Shown: positions 33,524-43,295, counted from the stretch's first letter. The stretch is DNA of 64,000 nt from Bacillota bacterium (GCA_023439835.1 JAEXUW010000021.1:124001-188000); one strand, 5' to 3'. Made by a program: numbers and translations. Notes: a model not told the origin generated them from the letters alone.

Positions 33524-33544
33524 TAATAATCGGGAGGCATACAA

Positions 33545-34555
33545 ATGTCAGAGGAGCAAAAAAAGAAAATAATATTCAGCGGTATTCAGCCCACAGGAAC
33601 CTTCACGCTAGGCAATTATATAGGGGCAATTCGAAACTGGGATAAGCTTCAGGACGAATATAACTGTATTTATTCAATTGTTGACCTTCACGCAATAACA
33701 GTGAAGCAGGATCCTGTCAAATTAAGACAAAATACTCTTGAGGCGTATGCACTTATTCTCGCTTGTGGAATAGACCCTCAAAAAAGCATTGCTTTCATTC
33801 AAAGTCATGTAAAAACTCATGCAGAGCTTTCGTGGATATTATCCTGTTCAACTCAATTCGGTGAGCTTTCAAGAATGACACAATTCAAGGATAAAAGCGC
33901 AAAGCACGTAGATGACGTTAATGCAGGTCTGTTCACTTATCCTGTTCTTATGGCGGCGGATATTCTAGCATATAAAACAGACCTTGTCCCTGTTGGAGCA
34001 GACCAAAAGCAGCACCTTGAGCTTTCTCGAGATGTCGCACAAAGATTCAATAATAAATATGGTGAACTATTTACTGTTCCTGAGCCTTATATTCCGGAGG
34101 TAGGGGCAAAGGTAATGTCGCTTGCTGACCCAACTTCAAAGATGTCAAAATCAGATGAAAACCAAAATGGTTGTGTGTATATTCTCGATGATGTTGATAC
34201 TATTATCAGGAAGTTTAAGCGTGCTGTTACTGACTCAGAGGCAGTGGTTTGTTATAAAGATGGCAAGGACGGAATTAACAACCTCATTACGATTTTGTCA
34301 GCAGTAACAGGCGATAGCTTTGAGAAGATTACAAACGACTTTGCCGGCAAAGGCTACGGCGACTTTAAAATGGCAGTCGGTGAAGCTGTTGCTGAGCATT
34401 TAAAACCAGTAAGAGAAAATTTTGCAAGGCTTTCAGCTGATAAATCATATCTAAAGGAATGCTATTCAAAGGGAGCAGAACAGGCTTTAAGAATGTCGCA
34501 AAAGACTGTTTCAAAGGCATATAGAAAAGTCGGATTTGTCGATTTTCCGCTATAA
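33545..34555 (+). CDS. trpS: Tryptophanyl-tRNA synthetase
   Basis: Charges tRNA-Trp. 336 residues, the usual length of a class I TrpRS. The HIGH-like motif is PTGTFTLGNYIGA (about 16-28) and the KMSKS loop reads SKMSKSDEN (about 198). The tryptophan-binding region includes YPVLMAADILAY and GADQKQHLEL. GGGAGG precedes the ATG by eight bases. No T-box leader is visible upstream. Confidence 0.97.
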   Translation: MSEEQKKKIIFSGIQPTGTFTLGNYIGAIRNWDKLQDEYNCIYSIVDLHAITVKQDPVKLRQNTLEAYALILACGIDPQKSIAFIQSHVKTHAELSWILSCSTQFGELSRMTQFKDKSAKHVDDVNAGLFTYPVLMAADILAYKTDLVPVGADQKQHLELSRDVAQRFNNKYGELFTVPEPYIPEVGAKVMSLADPTSKMSKSDENQNGCVYILDDVDTIIRKFKRAVTDSEAVVCYKDGKDGINNLITILSAVTGDSFEKITNDFAGKGYGDFKMAVGEAVAEHLKPVRENFARLSADKSYLKECYSKGAEQALRMSQKTVSKAYRKVGFVDFPL

Positions 34556-34560
34556 ATAAT

Positions 34561-34594
34561 AAAGGCAGTACTTAAAAATGGTACTGCCTTTTAA
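34561..34594. terminator. Bidirectional terminator between trpS and ychF
   Basis: AAAGGCAGTAC pairs with GTACTGCCTTT around eight bases, and T-rich tracts follow. The flanking genes are convergent. Confidence 0.88.
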
Positions 34595-34597
34595 TAT

Positions 34598-35692
34598 TTA
34601 AACGTTAAATCTGAAGTTTACTATGTCACCGTCCTGCATTATATATTCCTTGCCTTCAAGACGGACAAGACCTTTCTCTTTTGCGGCAGCCATTGTTCCG
34701 CACTGCATCAAGTCATTAAAGGAAACAATTTCCGCTCTGATAAAACCTTTTTCAAAATCAGTGTGTATTTTCCCAGCGGCTTGGGGGGCTTTAGTGCCTT
34801 TTGTAATTGTCCACGCCCTAACCTCCTGCACGCCGGCGGTCAAATACGATATAAGACCGAGGAGAGCATAGCCTTCTTTAATAATGCGATTCAGCCCTGA
34901 TATTTCAAGACCAAGCTCTGAAAGGAACATAGCCTTGTCGTCATCGCTCATATCAGCAATCTCAGCTTCGATTTGTGCACAGATAGGAAGAATTGCAGAA
35001 TTCTCAGCCTTTGCAATTTCACAAACCTTTTTGTAATGCGCGTTTGTGTCAATGTTATTCACATAATCATTTTCACAAAGATTAGCGGCATAGATTACAG
35101 GTTTGTTAGACAGAAGGGGAGTAGTCTTGATAATATCACGCTCTTCATCAGTGAATTCAAAGCCTCTTGCCGGCTTACCCTCCTCAAGATGCACTTTAAG
35201 CCTCTCAAGAAATTCAACTTCGCCGAGGTATTTTTTATCCCCCTTAGCGAGCTTTTTGCTTCTGTCAATTCTTCTTTCAAGCATCTCAATATCAGAAAAA
35301 ACAAGCTCAAGATTAATTGTTTCTATATCCCTTTGGGAATTAATTTCACCGTCAACATGAATAACATCTATATCCTCAAAGCATCTGACAACGTGAACAA
35401 TAGCGTCAACCTCACGAATGTTTGAGAGAAATTTATTGCCAAGTCCTTCACCCTTTGAAGCGCCCTTAACAAGACCGGCAATGTCAACGAATTCAAGTGT
35501 CGCCGGTGTGAATTTATCAGGGTTATACATTTTAGCAAGCTCATTGAGCCGTTCGTCAGGAACAGAAACTATACCAACGTTGGGTTCAATGGTACAAAAA
35601 GGATAGTTCGCCGACTCGGCACCGGCATTTGTAAGTGCGTTAAAAAGTGTGCTTTTTCCCACGTTTGGGAGGCCGACCATACCAAGCTTCAT
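34598..35692 (-). CDS. ychF: Ribosome-associated ATPase YchF
   Basis: An Obg-family P-loop ATPase that binds ribosomes and prefers ATP to GTP. 364 residues. G1 is GLPNVGKSTLFN, G3 DIAGLVKGASKG, and the base-recognition motif is NLCEND instead of NKxD, which explains the ATP preference. A coiled-coil arm lies at about 135-200 and the TGS domain at the C-terminus ends in FRFNV. It follows a small membrane-protein gene with a three-base gap. Confidence 0.96.
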   Translation of the reverse strand: MKLGMVGLPNVGKSTLFNALTNAGAESANYPFCTIEPNVGIVSVPDERLNELAKMYNPDKFTPATLEFVDIAGLVKGASKGEGLGNKFLSNIREVDAIVHVVRCFEDIDVIHVDGEINSQRDIETINLELVFSDIEMLERRIDRSKKLAKGDKKYLGEVEFLERLKVHLEEGKPARGFEFTDEERDIIKTTPLLSNKPVIYAANLCENDYVNNIDTNAHYKKVCEIAKAENSAILPICAQIEAEIADMSDDDKAMFLSELGLEISGLNRIIKEGYALLGLISYLTAGVQEVRAWTITKGTKAPQAAGKIHTDFEKGFIRAEIVSFNDLMQCGTMAAAKEKGLVRLEGKEYIMQDGDIVNFRFNV

Positions 35693-35695
35693 ATA

Positions 35696-35935
35696 TTAAT
35701 GTCCTTTCATTTTAAGTGCAGTTATTTTTTTAATAGAATTAGCGACGGGGCTGTCATTGTCCTCAGGCTTTTCTTTTGAAATACAGCCGTTGTTGCATCC
35801 GTTGTTGTTTCCACGTGTATTGCCGTTGTTATTTCCGATAGAAACACCTTTCTTTATCGGGGCAAAAACAAAGCCAAAAACAATACCAAAAAGCAAGCAA
35901 ACAAGCATTGATAGTATAGCGGTGGATTTTCTCAT
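35696..35935 (-). CDS. Small membrane protein with Asn/Gly-rich segment
   Basis: 79 residues: an N-terminal hydrophobic helix (about 5-25, with a GIVFGFVFAP end), then a low-complexity NNNGNTRGNNNGCNNGC stretch with two Cys, then a charged tail. ATG at 35935 follows AAAGGA by eight bases. It is co-transcribed with ychF and has its own promoter within the end of the upstream gene. Function unknown. Confidence 0.55.
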   Translation of the reverse strand: MRKSTAILSMLVCLLFGIVFGFVFAPIKKGVSIGNNNGNTRGNNNGCNNGCISKEKPEDNDSPVANSIKKITALKMKGH

Positions 35936-35965
35936 AAATATCATCCTTTCGTTGTTTAAAAAATA

Positions 35966-35994
35966 ATTATAACATGAAAAGTAAATTTACGCAA
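35966..35994 (-). promoter_or_regulatory. Promoter of the small membrane gene and ychF
   Basis: On the minus strand TTGCGT (35989-35994), 17 bases, TATAAT (35966-35971). Confidence 0.6.
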
Positions 35995-35998
35995 TATT

Positions 35999-38809
35999 CT
36001 ATTCAACAGACTTGAGGGATTCAACCATCTTGATTTTCTTAAGCCTAAAGTGAAGCACAAAATTAACAATAAACGTGAATGTCATTGTGAGAAGCCCAGC
36101 ATAAACGAAGCTTTGCCAGTTAATTGAGCGGTTGAACATAACAATATCAACCTCGGCGGTAATAATAACAAATCGATGGAGGAATACCCCGAATATTAAG
36201 CCTATAAACATTCCGATTATTGAAGACAGTGTGTTTTCTCGGTAGATATAAGCTGAAACCTCACCGTCATAAAAGCCTAATACCTTAATTGTGGCAAGCT
36301 CTCTTTCGCGCTCTGTCACGTTTATATTTGAAAGATTATATAAAACAATGAACGCAAGAGCACCGGCAGATATAATCAGAACAAGCACGATAGAATCAAG
36401 ACTTTTCGTCATGGATTTAAAGGATTCGTCACTTTCAGATGTGAATTTCATACCGAGGATTTCTTTATTTTCTAGTATTTCAGAGGCTAGCTCACGTTCT
36501 GACTGTTTGCTGTCGTCACTCATAATAAAAGTTATGGCGTTATAGTCAGGCTCGGCGCCGTACAGTGATTTGTATAGCTCTGCGGTCATATATACATAAT
36601 GAAGCGTATAGTTTTCGTTAATTGCGGTTACAGTGACTTGTCGGGGTTTGTTTTCAAGGCTCTGCAAAGTTACAGTATCGCCAATACTTACGTTGAGAAG
36701 AAGCGACAGTTTTTCGTTGATTACTATTCCGTCGTCAGAAAGATGTATTTCACCGCCGGTCTTTCTGTCCTGAAGGCTTATATAATCTGAGAAGTCCGTT
36801 GTGTCGTGAGGAATAATAAGATTAACATTTCTAGCGCCGTTTTCTGTAACAAAATCGACAGATGTCTGATAGCAAACCTTGCTTGAAACAATACCCTCAC
36901 GGTCGAAATATGCATTGGCATTAAAAGGGTCTGCATCGTTGCTGATTACAGCAATTCCATCGAATATAAACACATCCTCAAATTGCTTTAAGGATATAGA
37001 TGAAATTGAATAGTCAATTCCGAAACCGGTTAGCATCAGTGCTGTACAGCCTGCGATTCCCGCCAAGGTCATTAAAAACCTTTTTTTGTATCTAAACAGA
37101 TTGCGAAGAGTTACCTTTGTGAGGAAGTTGAGTCTGTTCCACAAAATATTAATTCGTTCAAGAAAGACTCTTCTCCCCGATGTTGGAGCCTTAGGACGCA
37201 TTATTTGTGCCGGTTGGGTCTTGAGCTCACTTCTGCACGAGAAGAAAACCGTCAACGTTGTCATAATTAGTGCTGCAGAAATTATGATTACCGCATAGCT
37301 CCAAATAAAAGGCGTTTCAATATCAGGGATATTATAAAGAAGACTATAACTGTCGTATATAACGGCTGGGAGGATTTTTAAGCCTAAAAATATTCCGGTC
37401 AGTGAACCGAGGAGGGTAGCTGAAAGCGCATAGAACAGATATTTTCCCGCAATCTGCATTGTTTTGTAGCCAAGAGCTTTAAGCGTTCCGATTTCGGTGC
37501 GATGCTCTTCGACCATTCTAGTCATTGTAGTAAGACAAATAAGTGACGCAATCAGAACAAAGAAAACGGGGAAAATTTTTGAAATGGAATTTATCCTTTC
37601 ACTGTCAGATGAAAAAGAAGCATAGTCCTCACTGAAATTTCGGTCGAAGCTGTAAAGCACAGGTTCTCTTATCTGTTCAATTAAGACTTCTGCTTCAGAA
37701 ATCTGATCACGATATACTTGAAGCTCTGCCTCAATTTCAGCAGATGAGGGGAGCGTATTGCTTTCAATCATCATCAGCTTTTCCTGAGTAAGACTGATTT
37801 TTCTTTCAAGCTGAATCATTGCCGCTTTGATGAGATGCCTAGAGGCATTGTTTTCTTCCAACGCCTTGTCGAATTGACCTTGAAGCTGAGATAGCGTTTG
37901 ATTATCAGCAATTATATCATTTTCAAGTGTTTCTTCGTCAGAATAAGCGATATGCTCAGCAAGCTCAAGCTCACGCTTTGCTTTGTCAATTTTAGTTGTT
38001 GCATCAGCCATCAAGCTTTGAAATCTTTGCATTATATTATCATCTAACACTGTTTTAATACTATCAATACTATTGTTTAGAATTTCACTATACTCTTCAG
38101 AAAAAGGGTCTGCATCCTTGAGGCTTTTTAATGTAACATAAAGCTCTGAATAATACTTGAGTTTAAAATTCTGTTCTGGAATAAGAACGAAATGCGTTAC
38201 CTCGCCGTTTCCGACTGAAGTATAACCACGTTTATAGCCGATATATAAAGGTGAGCATACTATTCCGACAATTTCATATTCCTGAGCATTTACAAAGCTG
38301 TCTAGCGACATTTCTTTTTTAGGTGACTGAAAAGTCAGCTTATTTCCTATTTTAAAGCTTTCGGGCGAGTTGAATTTAACCTCGACAGCGCACTCACCCG
38401 AATTTTGAGGAAGCCTTCCTTCAATTAAAACAGGGCGGTTCATGTTGTTGGGATTTTGTGAAGATATAAGTGTGTTATATGACATTGCCTTGACAACAAT
38501 GCTTTCACCGTCAACATTCAAAAAAAGGTCTGCTGAATATGCAGGCATTACCCCAGAAACGTCGCTGATTGAATTGACCCTTGAAACTTCGTCCGCAGTA
38601 ATTCCGATTGACGAAACAAGCTTAATATCCATCAGGTTTGTTTTTTCAAAAAAATCTGCTGCCGTATTTTTCATATCGGGACAGGTCGCTTTTAAGCCGG
38701 CAAAAAAACCGGTTCCCAGCGCCATAATTAGGAATATAGAAAGATAACGTGAAATAGTTCTTCTTATTTCACGACGGGTATCCTTTAAAAGAGCGTTTCT
38801 AATAAGCAA
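35999..38809 (-). CDS. FtsX-type ABC permease with two FtsX domains
   Basis: 936 residues. A membrane helix near residue 25, an extracytoplasmic MacB-like core, a long heptad-like coiled coil (about 270-390), three helices of the first FtsX domain (about 430-530), a second core, and three more helices near the C-terminus. TLKALGYKTMQIA and TIKVLGFYDGEVSAYIY are the paired FtsX loop motifs that contact the ATPase. The start is set at the TTG at 38809, seven bases after GAAGGAG; the longer frame overlaps the ATPase gene. It works with that ATPase, probably in envelope or lipoprotein mechanics rather than classical import. Confidence 0.85.
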   Translation of the reverse strand: MLIRNALLKDTRREIRRTISRYLSIFLIMALGTGFFAGLKATCPDMKNTAADFFEKTNLMDIKLVSSIGITADEVSRVNSISDVSGVMPAYSADLFLNVDGESIVVKAMSYNTLISSQNPNNMNRPVLIEGRLPQNSGECAVEVKFNSPESFKIGNKLTFQSPKKEMSLDSFVNAQEYEIVGIVCSPLYIGYKRGYTSVGNGEVTHFVLIPEQNFKLKYYSELYVTLKSLKDADPFSEEYSEILNNSIDSIKTVLDDNIMQRFQSLMADATTKIDKAKRELELAEHIAYSDEETLENDIIADNQTLSQLQGQFDKALEENNASRHLIKAAMIQLERKISLTQEKLMMIESNTLPSSAEIEAELQVYRDQISEAEVLIEQIREPVLYSFDRNFSEDYASFSSDSERINSISKIFPVFFVLIASLICLTTMTRMVEEHRTEIGTLKALGYKTMQIAGKYLFYALSATLLGSLTGIFLGLKILPAVIYDSYSLLYNIPDIETPFIWSYAVIIISAALIMTTLTVFFSCRSELKTQPAQIMRPKAPTSGRRVFLERINILWNRLNFLTKVTLRNLFRYKKRFLMTLAGIAGCTALMLTGFGIDYSISSISLKQFEDVFIFDGIAVISNDADPFNANAYFDREGIVSSKVCYQTSVDFVTENGARNVNLIIPHDTTDFSDYISLQDRKTGGEIHLSDDGIVINEKLSLLLNVSIGDTVTLQSLENKPRQVTVTAINENYTLHYVYMTAELYKSLYGAEPDYNAITFIMSDDSKQSERELASEILENKEILGMKFTSESDESFKSMTKSLDSIVLVLIISAGALAFIVLYNLSNINVTERERELATIKVLGFYDGEVSAYIYRENTLSSIIGMFIGLIFGVFLHRFVIITAEVDIVMFNRSINWQSFVYAGLLTMTFTFIVNFVLHFRLKKIKMVESLKSVE

Positions 38810-38826
38810 ATTTCTCACTCCTTCAG

Positions 38827-39531
38827 TTACCACTCAATAAGGCTGACGTCAACAGGGTTCTCGTTTTTGCTTATACTGCGGACTTTGCTGTTTTTTATTT
38901 TTATAACTCTGTCAGCCATCGGGGCAATTGCAGAGTTATGTGTGATGACAATTACGGTGATTGAGTTATTGCGACAGGTATCTTGCAATAATTTAAGTAT
39001 CATTTTTCCGGTTTGATAGTCAAGTGCCCCCGTCGGTTCGTCACAAAGAAGAAGCTTAGGCTTTTTTGCAAGCGCACGCGCGATTGAAACTCTTTGCTGT
39101 TCGCCCCCTGAAAGCTGGGAAGGGAAGTTATCCATTCTGTCCTCAAGTCCGCATTCCTTTAAAACGTCTTTTGGATTTAGAGTGTCGTTACATATTTGTG
39201 AGGCAAGCTCAACATTTTCAATTGCGGTAAGATTAGAGATAAGATTATAAAACTGAAATACAAATCCGACGTCATGCCTTCGGTAGCTTATAAGCTGTTT
39301 CTCACTCAATTTTGAGATATCCTTGCCGTCGACGATTATCTCACCCTCATCACAAGAATCCATACCGCCTAGAATATTTAGAATAGTTGTCTTTCCAGCA
39401 CCGCTTTCACCAGCGATAACGACAAATTCGCCTTTTTCTATTTCAAAGCTTACCCCGTTTGAAGCGTTAATTACTATTTCACCGACTTTGTAACGCTTGC
39501 ATACATTTTTAAGTTCAACAAAAGCAGACAT
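38827..39531 (-). CDS. LolD/MacB-type ABC ATPase
   Basis: 234 residues. Walker A GESGAGKTT, signature LSGGEQQRVSIARAL, Walker B LLLCDEPTGALD and switch VITHNSAIA. This is the LolD/MacB/FtsE-like branch that drives FtsX-type permeases by mechanotransmission. ATG at 39531 lies six bases after GAGGAG; the longer frame lacks support. It lies directly before the permease gene. Confidence 0.93.
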   Translation of the reverse strand: MSAFVELKNVCKRYKVGEIVINASNGVSFEIEKGEFVVIAGESGAGKTTILNILGGMDSCDEGEIIVDGKDISKLSEKQLISYRRHDVGFVFQFYNLISNLTAIENVELASQICNDTLNPKDVLKECGLEDRMDNFPSQLSGGEQQRVSIARALAKKPKLLLCDEPTGALDYQTGKMILKLLQDTCRNNSITVIVITHNSAIAPMADRVIKIKNSKVRSISKNENPVDVSLIEW

Positions 39532-39633
39532 AACAAACTCCTCATCGTTTATGTACCAATACAATGTCCATATACTTCCTGTTCATGCTTTAACATAGTA
39601 ATTCTATCACAAATACATTCAGAAAGCAAGAAA

Positions 39634-39656
39634 GGACCGGCGATTAGAGCCGGTCC
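39634..39656 (-). terminator. Terminator of the purine operon
   Basis: GGACCGGC pairs perfectly with GCCGGTCC around seven bases, and on the minus strand a T-rich tract (TTTCTTGCTTT) follows. It lies just past purD. Confidence 0.8.
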
Positions 39657-39666
39657 GATTACATAC

Positions 39667-40938
39667 TTATAAAACCTTTTTGCCAATGTCCGTTCTGTAA
39701 TGCGCTTTATTGAAATCAATTTTCCCCACGGCGCTGTATGCCTTGTCGAGTGCTGTTTTAAGGTCTTTGCCTGTTGCAGTAACACCGAGAACACGTCCGC
39801 CCGCTGTAACAATTTTATCATTTTCAAGCTTTGTTCCCGCATGAAAAATCATCGTATTGTCATCAAGCTGACCGTTTGAATTAAGCCCTTTAATTTCTAT
39901 TCCCGTTTCATACTTTTTAGGATATCCGCCGGAAGCCATGATAACACATGCAGAGGCTTCATTTTTCCACTCAATTTTGAGTGAAGACAAGCTCTCATTC
40001 CAGATTGCTTCAAAAATATCAACCAAGTCAGTTTCTAATAGCGGAAGAACAACCTGCGTTTCAGGGTCGCCGAAACGGCAGTTATACTCAATAACCTTAG
40101 GGCCGGCTGGCGTCAGCATCAGACCGAAATACAAACAGCCTTTAAACGGACGTCCTTCCTTTTCCATTGCTTTTAAGGTTTTTACAAAAATCTCTTCTTG
40201 ACATATCATTGCGATTTCTTTTGTATAACAAGGGTTCGGTGCGATTGTGCCCATGCCGCCGGTATTAAGCCCTTCATCATTGTCAAAGGCACGTTTATGA
40301 TCCATAGAAGAAACCATAGGTACAACGGTCTTTCCGTCACAGAATGAAAGCACGGACACCTCAGGGCCTGTCAAATATTCTTCAATGACAATTCTATTTC
40401 CGCTGTCGCCGAAAACCTTGTCCTCAATCATTGAGATAACGGCATCCTTTGCCTCATCGAAATTACTGGCGATTACAACGCCTTTCCCGAGAGCAAGCCC
40501 ATCAGCCTTAATGACCGTCGGATAGGAATTTTTCTCTTTTATGTAGTTGATTGCGTTTTCAGTCTCATAAAAAACAGCATAGTCAGCAGTGGGAATGTCA
40601 TAGGTTTTCATAAGGTTTTTTGAGAAAACCTTGCTCCCTTCAATAGCAGCAGCCAATTTGTTAGGGCCAAAGGTTTTAAAGCCTGCATCATTAAAAGCGT
40701 CAACCATTCCGAGAACCAGCGGGTCGTCAGGTGCGACAACAACCATATCCACAGAAAGCTTCTTTGCAAGCTCAAGCATGCCTTCAATGTCCGTTGCTTT
40801 TTCAGAGTGACACTCTGCATATTTAGAAATGCCGGCATTCCCGGGGGCACAGTATAGTGCCGATACTTTTTTGCTTTCAGAAAGCTTCATGATAATGGCA
40901 TGCTCACGGCCGCCGCTTCCCACAACAAGAATTTTCAT
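39667..40938 (-). CDS. purD: Phosphoribosylamine-glycine ligase
   Basis: Second step of purine synthesis: joins glycine to phosphoribosylamine using ATP. 423 residues. The N-terminal KILVVGSGGREHAI, the ATP-grasp VIKADGLALGKGV, and the metal-site EYNCRFGDPETQ are diagnostic. The second ATG (40938) lies seven bases after AAGGAG and is preferred to 40944. Last gene of the pur operon, followed by the terminator. Confidence 0.96.
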   Translation of the reverse strand: MKILVVGSGGREHAIIMKLSESKKVSALYCAPGNAGISKYAECHSEKATDIEGMLELAKKLSVDMVVVAPDDPLVLGMVDAFNDAGFKTFGPNKLAAAIEGSKVFSKNLMKTYDIPTADYAVFYETENAINYIKEKNSYPTVIKADGLALGKGVVIASNFDEAKDAVISMIEDKVFGDSGNRIVIEEYLTGPEVSVLSFCDGKTVVPMVSSMDHKRAFDNDEGLNTGGMGTIAPNPCYTKEIAMICQEEIFVKTLKAMEKEGRPFKGCLYFGLMLTPAGPKVIEYNCRFGDPETQVVLPLLETDLVDIFEAIWNESLSSLKIEWKNEASACVIMASGGYPKKYETGIEIKGLNSNGQLDDNTMIFHAGTKLENDKIVTAGGRVLGVTATGKDLKTALDKAYSAVGKIDFNKAHYRTDIGKKVL

Positions 40939-40949
40939 AGCCATTCTCC

Positions 40950-41324
40950 TTATCTTCCCGATAGTATTTCGTTTTTCATCTTCTTTGAAAATGCATTAAG
41001 TATGAGATTATATCCGCGGTCACACATTTCTTTGACGATATCGTCGGGTATATCACCGCATACCTTAATAGAGTTCCAGTGAACCTTGTTCATATAATAG
41101 CCTTCAATAATATCCGCATAGGTATTTCTAAGCTGAATATTGAATGCAGGCTCACATTTGACTGTGATAAGACAATCGTCAGAGCCATCTGAACAAAAAG
41201 CAAGAAACATTTTTCCTTTTATCATAAAACGCTTCCAGTTCCACTCTTCTTTGAAGTCACATTCGACACCGGTTTTTGATAAAATATAGTTTTCAAGCCA
41301 TGGGTATTTGTCGGATACCTTCAT
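40950..41324 (-). CDS. MmcQ/YjbR family protein
   Basis: 124 residues of the MmcQ/YjbR fold (DUF419): KGKMFLAFCSDGSDDCLITVKCEP and a final WNSIKVCGDIPDDIVKEMCDRGY, the common LNKxHW-x-x-V-type end. The biochemical role of the family is not settled; members are described as possible DNA-binding proteins. It sits inside the pur operon between the AICAR formyltransferase gene and purD, with short gaps. Confidence 0.85.
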   Translation of the reverse strand: MKVSDKYPWLENYILSKTGVECDFKEEWNWKRFMIKGKMFLAFCSDGSDDCLITVKCEPAFNIQLRNTYADIIEGYYMNKVHWNSIKVCGDIPDDIVKEMCDRGYNLILNAFSKKMKNEILSGR

Positions 41325-41341
41325 TTAAATCTCCTTTTAAA

Positions 41342-42517
41342 TCAGTGATGGAAGAGTCTGATTCCGTTAAATGCCATTGCAATGTTATATTTGTTGCAGG
41401 TTTCAATGACGTTGTCGTCACGAATAGAGCCGCCCGGCTGAGCAATATATGAAACGCCACTCTTGTGCGCTCTTTCAATATTGTCGCCGAATGGGAAGAA
41501 AGCGTCAGAGCCTAAGCACACACCGGTCTGCTTAGATAGCCAGTCCTGTTTTTCTTCCTTTGTAAAAATTTCGGGTTTTACTTTAAAAATAGTCTCCCAC
41601 ACTCCGTCAGAAAGAACATCCATGTAATCGTCAGAGATATAAAGGTCAATGGTATTATCCCTGTCTGCACGACGAATATTGTCAACAAACTCAAGGCTCA
41701 TTACCTTTGGCGACTGACGCAAGAACCAGTTATCCGCTTTGCTACCGGCTAGCCTTGTGCAGTGAATTCTCGACTGCTGACCTGCACCGATTCCTATTGC
41801 CTGACCCTCATATGCATAGCATACAGAGTTTGACTGTGTGTATTTTAGTGTAATAAGCGAAAGAATAAGGTCATTTTTCTTGTCATCGGGAATAAGCTTG
41901 TTGTCTGTTACAATATTTTCAAGGGCGGAAACGTCAATTTTAATATTATTCCGTCCCTGTTCAAAAGTGATACCAAAAATCTTCTTATGCTCAATTTCCT
42001 CAGGGACATAGTTTTTTTCTATTTTAATAATATTATAGCTACCTTTTCTTTTTGCTTTTAAAATTTCAAGAGCCTCGGGGGAATAACCAGGTGCGATAAT
42101 TCCGTCTGAAACCTCTCTTGAAATCATAGTGGCGGTTTCTTTGTCACACTCGTCAGAAAGCGCAATAAAATCACCGTATGATGACATTCTGTCGGCACCT
42201 CTTGCTCTTGCATAAGCACAGGCTAAGGGCGAAAGCTCAAGGTCGTCAACGAAGTATATTTTTTTAAGTGTATCGGACAGCGGAACAGCAAGTCCCGCAC
42301 CAGCCGGAGAAACGTGCTTGAACGAAGCAGCAGCCGGAATTCCAGTGGCTTCTTTAAGCTCCTTGACAAGCTGCCAGCCGTTTAAAGCGTCCATAAAATT
42401 AATATATCCAGGGTTCCCGTTTAAAATCTCAATGGGAAGCTCGCCTTCTTCAGAAAAAATCCTAGCCGGCTTTTGATTCGGGTTACAACCGTATTTCAGT
42501 GCTAATTCCTTTGACAT
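41342..42517 (-). CDS. Stand-alone AICAR formyltransferase
   Basis: Adds the formyl group to AICAR, the ninth step of purine synthesis. 391 residues, starting with the transformylase-type LKYGCNPNQKPA and containing SFKHVSPAGAG (the catalytic Lys-His region) and GIGAGQQSR. Bifunctional PurH is about 510 residues and has a second domain with IMP cyclohydrolase (MGS-like) activity; that part is absent here. The neighbour at 42532 supplies the missing step. This split is known in some Clostridia and archaea. Confidence 0.92.
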   Translation of the reverse strand: MSKELALKYGCNPNQKPARIFSEEGELPIEILNGNPGYINFMDALNGWQLVKELKEATGIPAAASFKHVSPAGAGLAVPLSDTLKKIYFVDDLELSPLACAYARARGADRMSSYGDFIALSDECDKETATMISREVSDGIIAPGYSPEALEILKAKRKGSYNIIKIEKNYVPEEIEHKKIFGITFEQGRNNIKIDVSALENIVTDNKLIPDDKKNDLILSLITLKYTQSNSVCYAYEGQAIGIGAGQQSRIHCTRLAGSKADNWFLRQSPKVMSLEFVDNIRRADRDNTIDLYISDDYMDVLSDGVWETIFKVKPEIFTKEEKQDWLSKQTGVCLGSDAFFPFGDNIERAHKSGVSYIAQPGGSIRDDNVIETCNKYNIAMAFNGIRLFHH

Positions 42518-42531
42518 TTTTTCACCTTGCC

Positions 42532-43245
42532 TTACTTATTTTTATTTATAATTCTTGTTTCAAAGCTTTTGTCGTCAAGCTTAATATATCTGACAAAGAG
42601 CGAAACCTTATTATCGTTGTTCAAACTGCTCCAAAGCTTATCAGAAAAAGCATCGATGTCATCTTCAATAGCAATCTTTTTCGGCTCACCCTCAAAAGAT
42701 GGGATGGGATTGCCGTCACATTTATATGTGTGAATAAAATGGCCTACGCCTTTTAAGCGTGTTTTATATGAGAATGTGAAGCGCTCACAGCTTTCAGGAT
42801 TACCGTCCGAGCTTTTGAGGATTGAAAGCGCATAGTTAAAGTCAGCATCCTCAAGCTTGATTATGCCGGAAATTCTGGGGGTAAAGTTTGGCGCATCAGG
42901 TTCAAATTCACGGGTTCTAAGAGCCTGCTCAAAGGTGAACTGCTGATTCATCAGATCGTAAATCGTATCGGTCTGATCACCGTTTGTAACAATCAGCTTG
43001 TTTCCGAGAGTTCTGACGGGCGAGTATATGATGAGTGACGGGTCTGTGAGTTTTGACGGGTCAAATGCCTGCGTTTTAATTCCGTCGCCGTTTTCAATGA
43101 AAATTCTGTTGCGACTGTTCTCACTTCGTCCCATTATAAAGTAAGCTGTAACCGCATATTTTCCGCAAGCGGATCTCCCGATTACAATACCTCTTCCCGG
43201 ATAGCTGTTATTTTTCAAATCATCAAAGATACTGATTTTTTTCAT
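42532..43245 (-). CDS. purO: IMP cyclohydrolase, PurO type
   Basis: Closes the ring of FAICAR to give IMP. 237 residues of the PurO family first described from archaea: the N-terminal NNSYPGRGIVIGRS, the middle YFIMGRSENSRNR and the C-terminal half with FVRYIKLDD. It replaces the cyclohydrolase domain of PurH and lies 14 bases before the stand-alone formyltransferase gene. ATG at 43245 follows GAGG by seven bases; the longer frame begins in the repeat element upstream. Confidence 0.88.
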   Translation of the reverse strand: MKKISIFDDLKNNSYPGRGIVIGRSACGKYAVTAYFIMGRSENSRNRIFIENGDGIKTQAFDPSKLTDPSLIIYSPVRTLGNKLIVTNGDQTDTIYDLMNQQFTFEQALRTREFEPDAPNFTPRISGIIKLEDADFNYALSILKSSDGNPESCERFTFSYKTRLKGVGHFIHTYKCDGNPIPSFEGEPKKIAIEDDIDAFSDKLWSSLNNDNKVSLFVRYIKLDDKSFETRIINKNK

Positions 43246-43295
43246 TGTCAAACCTCTCGTTTCATTTTGATTAGTAAGTGCAACCACGCTGCCGT

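Noticed and set aside
33524..33544. T-box leader before trpS
   Set aside because: The gap is only about 20 bases and has no T-box sequence or terminator.
39549..39842. Minus-strand frame over the purD terminator
   Set aside because: It overlaps purD in another frame, has low-quality sequence and spans the operon terminator.
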